The position numbers were made by a program, and so were the translations under genes. From the NCBI GenBank assembly GCA_002297965.1, contig DBLF01000084.1, positions 4,657-15,708 on the forward strand: a stretch of 11,052 bases of DNA. The letters are read 5' to 3'. The stretch is from Candidatus Segatella papionis (GTDB lineage Bacteria > Bacteroidota > Bacteroidia > Bacteroidales > Bacteroidaceae). Of this stretch, positions 1-7,330 are shown one piece after another (the stretch's first letter is position 1; every line of letters starts with the position of its first letter). A model generated the notes under the pieces. The model did not search any database, had not been told where the DNA came from, and saw only the letters and a program-made list of their open reading frames with translations.

Positions 1-45
1 GGGCGGAGGTAACTTTGCCCCTATATGATAACTTTAAGAATAAAT

Positions 46-1131
46 ATGGGAAAGATAATATTGACGGGCGACCGTCCAACTGGTAAACTTCACTTAGGTC
101 ACTACATCGGTTCTCTCCAGCGCCGTGTGCAACTTCAGAATGCTGGCGACTTCGACCGTATGTTCGTATTCATGGCAGATGTTCAGGCTTTGACCGACAA
201 TGCCGACAACCCAGAGAAGATTCGCCAGAACATCATCGAGGTGGCTCTCGACTATCTCTCTGCAGGTCTCGACCCAGAGAAGTGTACACTGTATATTCAG
301 AGTATGATTCCTGAGTTGGCTGAGTTGACTGTTTATTTGATGAACCTCATCAGTGTATCTCGTGTTCAGCGCAACCCAACCGTGAAGACCGAGATCAAGA
401 TGCGTAACTTCGAGGCTAACATTCCGCTCGGTTTCTTCTGCTATCCTGTGAGTCAGGCTGCCGACATCACCGCTTTCAAGGCTACTACCGTGCCAGCAGG
501 CGAGGACCAGGAGCCAATGTTGGAGGTAACCCGCGAGTTGGTACGTCGTTTCAATCAGATTTATGCTCCGGTATTGGTTGAGCCAAACATCCTTCTCCCT
601 GAGAACGCAGTTTGCCGTCGCCTTCCAGGTACTGATGGCAAGGAGAAAATGAGCAAGAGCCTCGGCAACTGCATCTATCTTAGCGATGATGCGAAGACCG
701 TATGGAAGAAAGTGAAGAAGATGTCTAACGGTGAGCCTCGTATGAGCATGGAGGAGCCTGGACACTTGGAGGGCAATGCCGTGTTCACTTACATGGAGGC
801 ATTCTCTACTCCTGAGGACTTCGCTGAGTTCTGGCCTGAGTTCAAGAACTTGGATGAGTTGAAGGAGCAGTATGTGAAGGGTGGCATCGGTGACGGTATG
901 ACCAAGAAGTTCTTGAACAGTGTCATCAATAAGATGCTCGACCCTATCCGTGCTCGTCGTCATGAGTTTGAGCAGGACATTCCAGAGGTATTCAATATCT
1001 TGAAGAAGGGTAGCGAGAGCGCCCGTGAGTTTGCAGCCCAGACTATGGATGAGGTCCGCAAGGCTATGCGCATCGACTACTTTGCTGATGCAGCTTATAT
1101 CGAGGAGCAGGCAGCGAAGTTCAAGATTTGA
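46..1131 (+). CDS. trpS: Tryptophanyl-tRNA synthetase (TrpS)
   Basis: Charges tRNA-Trp with tryptophan in the cytoplasm; class I aminoacyl-tRNA synthetase, 361 aa. The HIGH-type signature is HLGH at residues 16-19, preceded by TGDRPTGKL. The family motif GEDQ is at about 152-155, followed by an RELVRRFN segment, and the KMSKS loop is exact at 201-205 (KMSKSLGN). These motifs make the assignment near certain. I chose the ATG at 46 because the protein then begins MGKIILTGDRPTG, as related Bacteroidota TrpS proteins do from memory. An in-frame ATG at 25 would add seven unconserved residues (MITLRIN). At 361 aa it is a little longer than the roughly 330 aa of enterobacterial TrpS. It is followed by tandem stops (TGA TAA TGA) and then a hairpin terminator, so it appears to end a transcription unit. 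Only 45 bases lie upstream, so its promoter and any preceding partner are not visible. Confidence 0.97.
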   Translation: MGKIILTGDRPTGKLHLGHYIGSLQRRVQLQNAGDFDRMFVFMADVQALTDNADNPEKIRQNIIEVALDYLSAGLDPEKCTLYIQSMIPELAELTVYLMNLISVSRVQRNPTVKTEIKMRNFEANIPLGFFCYPVSQAADITAFKATTVPAGEDQEPMLEVTRELVRRFNQIYAPVLVEPNILLPENAVCRRLPGTDGKEKMSKSLGNCIYLSDDAKTVWKKVKKMSNGEPRMSMEEPGHLEGNAVFTYMEAFSTPEDFAEFWPEFKNLDELKEQYVKGGIGDGMTKKFLNSVINKMLDPIRARRHEFEQDIPEVFNILKKGSESAREFAAQTMDEVRKAMRIDYFADAAYIEEQAAKFKI

Positions 1132-1161
1132 TAATGAGATAGAAAGATTGAACTATAAATG

Positions 1162-1204
1162 AAGAGGCAAAAGTTATCATCAGTTGGTAGCTTTTGTCTC
1201 TTTT
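1162..1204 (+). terminator. Intrinsic terminator after trpS
   Basis: A 12-bp stem pairs 1162-1173 (AAGAGGCAAAAG) with 1191-1202 (CTTTTGTCTCTT), with one G-T wobble and a 17-nt loop. The 3' arm runs into TTTT at 1201-1204. It sits 30 bases after the trpS stop and before the next promoter, as expected for a Rho-independent terminator. Being partly A/T symmetric, it could also stop transcription from the opposite side. Confidence 0.8.
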
Positions 1205-1260
1205 AATTATACTATGTTGCATTTTTACGTATAAAATACAAAATAATCTCTTTTCATTAC

Positions 1261-1299
1261 CTTTGTTCTCGTTTTTTTTCTTATTTTTGCAAAAAGAAT
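1261..1299 (+). promoter_or_regulatory. Bacteroidota-type promoter of the transglutaminase-pair operon
   Basis: TTTG at 1262-1265 and TATTTTTG at 1282-1289 fit the -33 (TTTG) and -7 (TAnnTTTG) elements recognised by the Bacteroidota primary sigma factor. The gap is 16 nt and is mostly a run of eight T. Transcription would start near 1296, giving a leader of only about 20-25 nt before the ATG at 1319. The 39-base block is repeated almost exactly at 5463-5502 in front of an unrelated gene. The only difference is one extra T in the homopolymer there. Confidence 0.75.
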
Positions 1300-1318
1300 A
1301 ACTAATAAATGGTAGGGT

Positions 1319-3175
1319 ATGATGAAAATGAGAAAAAACCCCCAATACGGACTTGCAGATTTGGGCAGTATGATGATATTGCTCTTAGCCTTTTTACAAC
1401 CCATATCGGCTCAAAAGGCTGATGACAATGTACATATATTGCAATGTAATGATAGATACGTCTTCAAAACTGATGACGCAGGTAAAACTATTGTCGTTAA
1501 CACAACGGATTATGAATATGGCGTAACCCAATATGCTGCTTTAGTTCAACCATGTGTTTATTACGGAGAATTTATTCGTTTGGACAAAGCACAGTGTAAG
1601 GGATATGCACAATACAAGTCTGCCATTCCTCGCAATGTCTTTTATGATGATACCAAGATTTGCTACTTTAGCTATCAGATTCCAAAGGTTGGTAAGACTC
1701 TGAAAGCTTCTTTTGCTCGAACCTATCTCGATCCTATTTATTTCACAACCATTCCTTTGTGTGAAGCAGATTATGTAGAGCATAAGAAGATAGAGATAAT
1801 CAAGCCAAAAGCCTTCCAGCAGTTTCGGATAAAAGAATATAATCTTCCTGCTAGTGTAGAGAAAAGTGCTATGTGTAATGCGGATGGAGATTCTGTTTTT
1901 ACTTATGTAGTTCATGCTCTGCCAGCTCAGTCGATTGAACCTAATTCGTCCTCTTGGGGATATAGAGCTCCTCATCTCTTGGTTTTGGGAGCTTTCCAAA
2001 GCCTGCAAGATATGTTTGCATGGTCTCATCAGTTGGCTAATGTGGATTGCTCTATTCCTCAGCAAGCAGAAATACTTAGCGAGATACAAAAGGGAGCGAA
2101 AAACGATGTGGATAAGATTGCTAATACTTATGCCTGGGTGCAGCGAAATATCAGATATTTGGCTTTTGAGGCAGGAATCTCCGCCCATCAACCAGCAACG
2201 CCTGCTGAAACTATTCGTAAGCGTTATGGAGACTGCAAGGCTATGGCACTTTTGCTCAAGACCTTGCTCAAGGCGCAAGGCTTTGATGCCCGCCAAACGG
2301 ATATTGGGACATGGGATGTACCTTATTCTTTGCAGGAAACCCCTTCCATTGCATCTATCGATCATGCGATATGTACGGTTTTCTATCAAGGAAAGCCCTA
2401 TTATCTAGATGCTACGAATCCATATATTCCTCTAGGCTATGTACCGGACAATATACAAGGAAAGATGGCTTTGGTGGAAGACGGAGATAGCTTTCGTATG
2501 AATAAGTTGCCTGAGATGACTGCTGATGCGTGCTCTTCTTCGATAACATATCAGGCGACTTTGGAATCTAGAGAAGATGGAATTTTCGATATAAAAGGCA
2601 ATTTGTGCTCTAAATGGAAGGGCGATATGAAGTCTTGGGTGCTAGTGGGGAATGACGCTACAGCACAAGATGAAAAAGAGAAAGCCATGGCGGCAGCGAT
2701 GGGAGTGAAGGAACGATTGGATGAGATTGCGGATATTGAGATGATGGGAAAACGTCCTCAGGATGAGGCTTTGAATATCACAGCTTCTTTTAAGAAAAAG
2801 GGAGCTGGACAGCTGGTTGATGGCAGTGTTTATTTGGATATCAATCTCGACGAGAACCTTTTTCTGGCTCCTGTGGATACGACCAAGCGTGTTTCCGATT
2901 ACATGATAGACTTGCGCTCTAAGGAAATACGTGATGTGAAGATTTTGATTCCCGAAAAACTGGAGGTTGGCAGTCTCCCTGCACCTTATCAGATTCATAC
3001 AGCATGGGTTGATTTTAGTCGCACTTATTCTCATGAGGGTAATCAACTTGTGATGCATAAGGAGTGTGTAATACACCATAGACGTGTTCCTCGAAGCGAA
3101 ATCAGTACTTGGAACAAGATACTCAGCGATTGGGGAACAGCTTGTAACGAGCAAGTAGTGTTAAAGGTGAAATGA
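1319..3175 (+). CDS. Exported transglutaminase-like protein with intact Cys-His-Asp triad (DUF3857/transglutaminase architecture)
   Basis: 618 aa, predicted to be secreted to the periplasm or surface. The signal peptide has a charged start, a hydrophobic stretch at about residues 17-28 and likely cleavage after PISA (residue 31). It is not an obvious lipoprotein, having no cysteine at the cleavage site. Residues about 40-230 form a beta-rich region resembling DUF3857, with PKVGKTLKASF near 122. Residues about 265-385 are a transglutaminase-like core. Its likely catalytic residues are Cys306 (YGDCKAMALLL), His349 (SIDHAIC) and Asp364 (YYLDATNPY). The C-terminal part (about 400-618) is a second beta-rich region. 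Family members are papain-like enzymes or folds that may cleave or link peptide amides; the substrate here is unknown. The start could be ATG 1319, 1322 or 1328, all compatible with the signal peptide. It is the first gene of a two-gene operon; 36 bases separate it from the downstream homologue. Confidence 0.85.
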   Translation: MMKMRKNPQYGLADLGSMMILLLAFLQPISAQKADDNVHILQCNDRYVFKTDDAGKTIVVNTTDYEYGVTQYAALVQPCVYYGEFIRLDKAQCKGYAQYKSAIPRNVFYDDTKICYFSYQIPKVGKTLKASFARTYLDPIYFTTIPLCEADYVEHKKIEIIKPKAFQQFRIKEYNLPASVEKSAMCNADGDSVFTYVVHALPAQSIEPNSSSWGYRAPHLLVLGAFQSLQDMFAWSHQLANVDCSIPQQAEILSEIQKGAKNDVDKIANTYAWVQRNIRYLAFEAGISAHQPATPAETIRKRYGDCKAMALLLKTLLKAQGFDARQTDIGTWDVPYSLQETPSIASIDHAICTVFYQGKPYYLDATNPYIPLGYVPDNIQGKMALVEDGDSFRMNKLPEMTADACSSSITYQATLESREDGIFDIKGNLCSKWKGDMKSWVLVGNDATAQDEKEKAMAAAMGVKERLDEIADIEMMGKRPQDEALNITASFKKKGAGQLVDGSVYLDINLDENLFLAPVDTTKRVSDYMIDLRSKEIRDVKILIPEKLEVGSLPAPYQIHTAWVDFSRTYSHEGNQLVMHKECVIHHRRVPRSEISTWNKILSDWGTACNEQVVLKVK

Positions 3176-3211
3176 GTTGAATGTATTATTCATAATTAAA
3201 AAAGAAGAATT

Positions 3212-5362
3212 ATGGGAAAGGTAAAAGTAATCCGAGTTGTCTTTAGTATTCTATTGTTGCAGCTCTTGGTATTGTCTGTGAATGCAGATGAGAAAGCCGA
3301 TTATTTAAAGTTGGCGCAAAAGGTGCGGCAAGAAGTTTGGAGCAGTACGCCTGCTGACTTTCAGAAGCGCACGGTTCCAGACAAGTACAAGAATGCTTCG
3401 GCCGTCATTCTCTCTTATTATCGAGAATTGAGCACCGATTATTATCGTAAGGCTACGACGGAATTATTTATCAATCTCCGTCTCACTCGCCAGATAGACT
3501 GTACTGATATGGAGCGTATGTTAATCCAAATCAATGACAAGAAGGCGTTGAAGGATTATTCTGAGTTTACTTTCAAGACGAAAAGCAGAAAGTGGACATG
3601 GGGGTATCATCACAAGACGAATACAGTGCTTGGTATTCGTGTCATTAAGAAGAATGGTACTGTGCAGGAAGTGAGTCTGGATGACTATGTTGATATAAAG
3701 GAAGGCAAAAAAGACAAGGACTTGAGTCAGAAGATAGCAGTGCCTGGTTTGGAAGTGGGCGACTGCATTGATGTCTTTTCTTTAGATCAGATTGATACAC
3801 AAGAACAGCAACTGGATCCTTTCTTTTTTGTTCTTCGTCAAGACGAACCAGTCCTTTATACCAAGGTTCACTGTGTGCTAGACCAAAGTCTAGCCACTGT
3901 TTATCGAACGATGAATGGTGCCCCAGAATTTACCCAGACCACAGACAAAGACAAAAATGCAGTCCTAGATATGGTTCTAGACAAGCCGATGGATGCAGAG
4001 CCATCCAATTGGTATAATCCTTTGGAGCAGTCGCCTTTCATAGAGATGTATATTACACCAACCAAGACCAAGAGTGCTGTAGTAGAGAAGGCTATGCGCC
4101 AAAAAGGTGTTCGAGGTAATCCCGATGCAACTCCTTTCTTGCAAGACGATTGGAAATTGCAGAAAACTTATGTATCTAAGGGTGGATATTCTCCTGCAGG
4201 TCTTCCTAGTACGCAGAAGAGTGTTTTCAAGTCTGCAAAAAATGAAGGGATGTCTGCCGAGGAGAAAGCTGATCGTATTTATTCTTTTGAATATGTTAGT
4301 GAGGGAGCCTCACAGCGAACTTTTAATACGGTGCCTAACTACTTGCGTAAATTGGGTGTAGAATTGGAGATGGGTATTACCACTCCGTTTGGTGCATTGC
4401 CAGTGGATAAACTGATCAATTATAATTCTACCTCCTGGTTCTTCCGTCTAAAGGGTACTAATAAGTACTATTTTCCGGGTACTTATCCTAAGGTTGCTTC
4501 CGAGATACCTTACATATATCAAGGTAGAAAGGCGTATATGCAAGATTCCGAGGAACAAATAACGATTCCTGTGAGCCAAGCCGATGACAATAAGTCGGTG
4601 AATGATATAGTGGTTAAACTTGATGGTACAAAACTTGATATCAATCGGAAGGTAACTTATTCTGGTGAGCAGAAAATGTATGGTCAGTCGTTGGTGAGTC
4701 CTAATAATACGCTTTTTGGTCCAAGTCAACTTGAAGCTTATTGGCGTTATTTGAAATACGACGACAAAGATCCGTACTCTTGTTATGCAAAGAAGGAAGC
4801 TGCTGAATTAAAGGGAATTTTCAATGAGTTTAAGAAAAACGACATAGATCAGTTTAAGGCAGAAGTCAGTGGTTATCATGAGAGTGACCCCGTACAAGTC
4901 AATGGATATGGTATAGATTGCTTGGGTATCAGAAGCGATAGTGCCAACTTTGTTTATCATATAGATTATGTGATGGATGGATTGGTGAAAAAAGCAGGAA
5001 ACAATTTCTTGCTATCAGTTGGAAAATTGATAGGTACTTCTTTGAAACTGGAAGGAAAGGACCGAGTGCGTGCCGATGATGTCTGGCGCAAGATAGCGTT
5101 TGTGGATGAATGGAATATTGAGATTCCGTTGCCACAGGGATATAGGGTCTCTGCAGAAGCATTGAAGAAAATAGAGACTTCGGTCGTTAATGAGTGCGGT
5201 GAGTTCACGGTTAAGGCTAGCGCAGGAAATGAATGTGTAAAAGTGTATGTGCGCAAATGTTTTGCTCATAGAGTGGAACCTGTCTCTAATTGGAGTAAAC
5301 TGTTAGCTTTGGTTGATGCTTGTAGTGCTTTTGCTGATAAGCAGATGGTGATTGCAAAATGA
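3212..5362 (+). CDS. Exported DUF3857-like protein with a degenerate transglutaminase-like core
   Basis: 716 aa, exported by a clear signal peptide: positive residues K3, K5 and R8, then a hydrophobic stretch 9-23, with cleavage likely after VNA (residue 25). The N-terminal half matches the DUF3857 pattern, including LGIRVIKKNGTVQEVSLDD and IAVPGLEVGDCIDVF (about 176-190). The second half can be aligned by eye with the upstream protein. KADRIYSFEYV (about 352-362) matches the helix before the catalytic Cys, and KYYFPGTYP (about 418-426) matches the PYYLDATNP segment. VYVRKCFAHRVEPVSNWSKL near the C-terminus matches the upstream HHRRVPRSEISTWNKI. The segment that should carry the catalytic Cys is shortened and has none. 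The His region reads NSTSW (405-409) and the Asp position is Pro422. It therefore looks like a non-catalytic paralogue, perhaps a partner or binding subunit of the first protein. No function is established. A strong terminator follows. Confidence 0.82.
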   Translation: MGKVKVIRVVFSILLLQLLVLSVNADEKADYLKLAQKVRQEVWSSTPADFQKRTVPDKYKNASAVILSYYRELSTDYYRKATTELFINLRLTRQIDCTDMERMLIQINDKKALKDYSEFTFKTKSRKWTWGYHHKTNTVLGIRVIKKNGTVQEVSLDDYVDIKEGKKDKDLSQKIAVPGLEVGDCIDVFSLDQIDTQEQQLDPFFFVLRQDEPVLYTKVHCVLDQSLATVYRTMNGAPEFTQTTDKDKNAVLDMVLDKPMDAEPSNWYNPLEQSPFIEMYITPTKTKSAVVEKAMRQKGVRGNPDATPFLQDDWKLQKTYVSKGGYSPAGLPSTQKSVFKSAKNEGMSAEEKADRIYSFEYVSEGASQRTFNTVPNYLRKLGVELEMGITTPFGALPVDKLINYNSTSWFFRLKGTNKYYFPGTYPKVASEIPYIYQGRKAYMQDSEEQITIPVSQADDNKSVNDIVVKLDGTKLDINRKVTYSGEQKMYGQSLVSPNNTLFGPSQLEAYWRYLKYDDKDPYSCYAKKEAAELKGIFNEFKKNDIDQFKAEVSGYHESDPVQVNGYGIDCLGIRSDSANFVYHIDYVMDGLVKKAGNNFLLSVGKLIGTSLKLEGKDRVRADDVWRKIAFVDEWNIEIPLPQGYRVSAEALKKIETSVVNECGEFTVKASAGNECVKVYVRKCFAHRVEPVSNWSKLLALVDACSAFADKQMVIAK

Positions 5363-5395
5363 ATGTAAGTTTATAGAGTACAGTTATAAACATTA

Positions 5396-5447
5396 AAAGA
5401 GGTGGTATTTGCTAGTTATCTAGGAAATATCACCTCTTTCTATTTTT
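5396..5447 (+). terminator. Strong intrinsic terminator after the transglutaminase-pair operon
   Basis: A 15-bp stem pairs 5396-5410 with 5425-5439, with one G-T wobble (AAAGAGGTGGTATTT against AAATATCACCTCTTT). The loop contains a further CTAG/CTAG helix around TTAT. A six-T run (5442-5447) follows two bases after the stem and its first C. The stem starts 33 bases after the stop codon. Confidence 0.88.
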
Positions 5448-5462
5448 TAATCCTTTAATTTT

Positions 5463-5502
5463 CTTTGTTCTCGTTTTTTTTTCTTATTTTTGCAAAAAGA
5501 AT
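5463..5502 (+). promoter_or_regulatory. Bacteroidota-type promoter of the AAA-ATPase/PD-(D/E)XK gene (near-identical copy of 1261-1299)
   Basis: TTTG at 5464-5467 and TATTTTTG at 5485-5492 form the -33/-7 pair, with a 17-nt gap containing nine T. Transcription would start near 5499, about 26 nt before the ATG at 5525. Apart from one extra T, the 40 bases equal the promoter at 1261-1299. The flanks on both sides differ, so the identity is confined to the promoter and the start of the leader. Confidence 0.75.
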
Positions 5503-5524
5503 TAATTCATTAATATTAGGTAGG

Positions 5525-7270
5525 ATGGGAACGATAAAAAGAATACCATACGGAGTTTGTGACTTTGTGGATGTTGTAGAACGTAATCAGTATTACGTGG
5601 ATAAGACAATGTATATCCCTAAGTTGGAGGATGAGGCTGATGCCTTGTTCTTCATTCGGCCTCGTCGTTTTGGCAAGAGCCTCTTCATTAGTATGCTGCA
5701 AGCTTATTACGATATTAATATGAAGGGAAGGTTCCAAGAGTTGTTCGGCAACCTTTGGATTGGTTCTCACCCTACTTGCGACCAAGGAAGATTCCAGGTG
5801 TTGTATTTCGATTTCTCCAGAATAGGAGGCGACATCAGTGAATTGAAGGAGAACTTTAATGCCTACTGCAACATTATACTGAATAGTTTTATCGAACGAT
5901 ACAAGCAATTTTATAGCGATGAGTTTGTGCAGACAGTAAAGGCAGCACCCACTTCGCGAGACAAATTGAACTTAATCAATGTTGAGGCAAGGTTGAGGGG
6001 ACATAAACTTTATCTTATTATTGATGAGTATGACAACTTTACCAATATTGTCCTAAATGAGCATGGAGAAAAGGTTTATTGGGCGTTGACTCATGCCAGT
6101 GGATTCTATCGTGAGATATTCAAGGTGTTCAAGGGTATGTTCTCACGTATCTTTATGACAGGCGTGAGTCCTGTCACGCTCGATGACCTTACCAGCGGTT
6201 TCAACATCGGTTGGCATATTTCTACGAAGCCTGCATTCAATCAAATGTTGGGCTTCTCTACAGAGGATGTGCGAGAGATGATAGAATATTATAAGTCACT
6301 GGGAAAGTTGCGAGCAGACTGCGATACCGAGGCAATCATCAATGATATGAAGCCTTGGTATGACAACTATTGTTTCTCCGAAGATGCCTTGCGAACGCAG
6401 AGTAAGGTGTTCAATTGTGATATGGTGTTTTATTATCTTCGTAATTACATGGAAACAGGTGAATCGCCACGACAGATGATAGACCCTAACACCAAGACCG
6501 ACTATAACAAGATGAAGAAACTGCTTCAGTTGGATAAGTTGGATGGAGATCGTAAGGGAGTTATCTACAAGATAGCAGAAGAGGGAGAAATCGTTTCAAA
6601 TATAGAGACGAGCTTCCCTGCCAGTGCTTTGACCAATCCTGATATTTTTGTCAGTTTGCTGTTTTATTACGGCATGTTGACCATCAAGGGAACACGTGGC
6701 GAGAAGTTGATATTGGCCATTCCTAACAATAATGTGCGCAAGCAGTATTATGAGTATCTATTGGAACAGTATAGGGAGGTGGCACCGCTCAATACCAGCA
6801 AGCTTACTGACTATTATTATGACATGGCATACGATGGCAAGTGGCGCGAGGGGCTTCAGTATATGGCTGATGCTTATGCCAATGTCTCTTCTGTTAGTGA
6901 TGGTATAGAGGCTGAGCGCAACCTGCAAGGTTTCTTCATGGCTTATCTCAGTCTTAACAATTACTATTATACGGCGCCAGAATTGGAGTTGAACCATGGC
7001 TATTGTGATTTCTTCCTCTTGCCTAACTTGACTCATTATGCAAGCAAGCATAGTTACATTATCGAGTTAAAGCTGGTGCCGAAACGTACGAAAGGTATGT
7101 CGGAGGAGGAATATGATAAGGCTGTAGCTCAGCAATGGGAGGATGCGGAGAAGCAAATCAATGGGTATGCCGTAGCTCCTAGAGTGGAGGCTTTGCGCCA
7201 AGGTACACAGTTGCATAAGATTATCATGCAATTTGATGGGCATAAGCTCGTAAGATTGGACGAGGTATAA
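5525..7270 (+). CDS. AAA-ATPase-like protein with C-terminal PD-(D/E)XK nuclease-type domain
   Basis: 581 aa, cytoplasmic, of the AAA-ATPase_like plus PD-(D/E)XK_9 type (formerly called DUF1703 proteins). The N-terminus (RIPYGVCDFVDVVERNQYYVDKT) is typical. The Walker A variant RPRRFGKS lies at 45-52 with Lys51, and Walker B LYLIIDEYDNF has Asp167 and Glu168. The C-terminal nuclease-like motif consists of Asp495 (GYCDFFLLPN), Glu514 and Lys516 (YIIELKLV), so both active sites look intact. The family is multicopy in many Bacteroidota genomes and has no established role; nuclease activity is predicted, not shown. I chose ATG 5525 because an upstream ATG at 5465 lies inside the promoter and would add an unconserved Phe/Leu-rich stretch. 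It has its own promoter and stands between two terminated units, with 60 bases to the next gene and no visible terminator. Confidence 0.9.
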   Translation: MGTIKRIPYGVCDFVDVVERNQYYVDKTMYIPKLEDEADALFFIRPRRFGKSLFISMLQAYYDINMKGRFQELFGNLWIGSHPTCDQGRFQVLYFDFSRIGGDISELKENFNAYCNIILNSFIERYKQFYSDEFVQTVKAAPTSRDKLNLINVEARLRGHKLYLIIDEYDNFTNIVLNEHGEKVYWALTHASGFYREIFKVFKGMFSRIFMTGVSPVTLDDLTSGFNIGWHISTKPAFNQMLGFSTEDVREMIEYYKSLGKLRADCDTEAIINDMKPWYDNYCFSEDALRTQSKVFNCDMVFYYLRNYMETGESPRQMIDPNTKTDYNKMKKLLQLDKLDGDRKGVIYKIAEEGEIVSNIETSFPASALTNPDIFVSLLFYYGMLTIKGTRGEKLILAIPNNNVRKQYYEYLLEQYREVAPLNTSKLTDYYYDMAYDGKWREGLQYMADAYANVSSVSDGIEAERNLQGFFMAYLSLNNYYYTAPELELNHGYCDFFLLPNLTHYASKHSYIIELKLVPKRTKGMSEEEYDKAVAQQWEDAEKQINGYAVAPRVEALRQGTQLHKIIMQFDGHKLVRLDEV

Positions 7271-7330
7271 GGCTTTTGTCATGCAAGACTTCGTCAATAG
7301 TTAGAAATATCGAATTTTAAATACGATAAA

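Noticed and set aside
25..45. Upstream ATG start for trpS and a TAACTTTA (29-36) promoter-like site
   Set aside because: The extension is not like TrpS N-termini. The TAACTTTA site would leave almost no leader before ATG 46 and has no properly placed TTTG, so neither is convincing.
94..963. A long open frame (289 codons) on the - strand opposite trpS
   Set aside because: It is the antisense shadow of a confidently identified TrpS. Its product (Leu/His-rich, no motif) looks like no protein I recognise, and highly biased codons readily create such frames.
1541..2389. A 282-codon - strand open frame inside the transglutaminase gene
   Set aside because: The + strand frame has a signal peptide and a full catalytic triad; the antisense frame shows no motif and no start context.
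5465..5524. Upstream start giving the AAA-ATPase a hydrophobic N-terminal stretch (MFSFFFLIFAK)
   Set aside because: This stretch is translation of the promoter's T-rich block, which is shared almost exactly with another promoter. The family's conserved N-terminus begins at the ATG at 5525.
7271..7330. Possible promoter for the MATE gene (TTTTG at 7274-7278 and TAGTTAGA near 7298)
   Set aside because: The second element matches TAnnTTTG poorly. With no terminator after the preceding gene, read-through is an equally good explanation.
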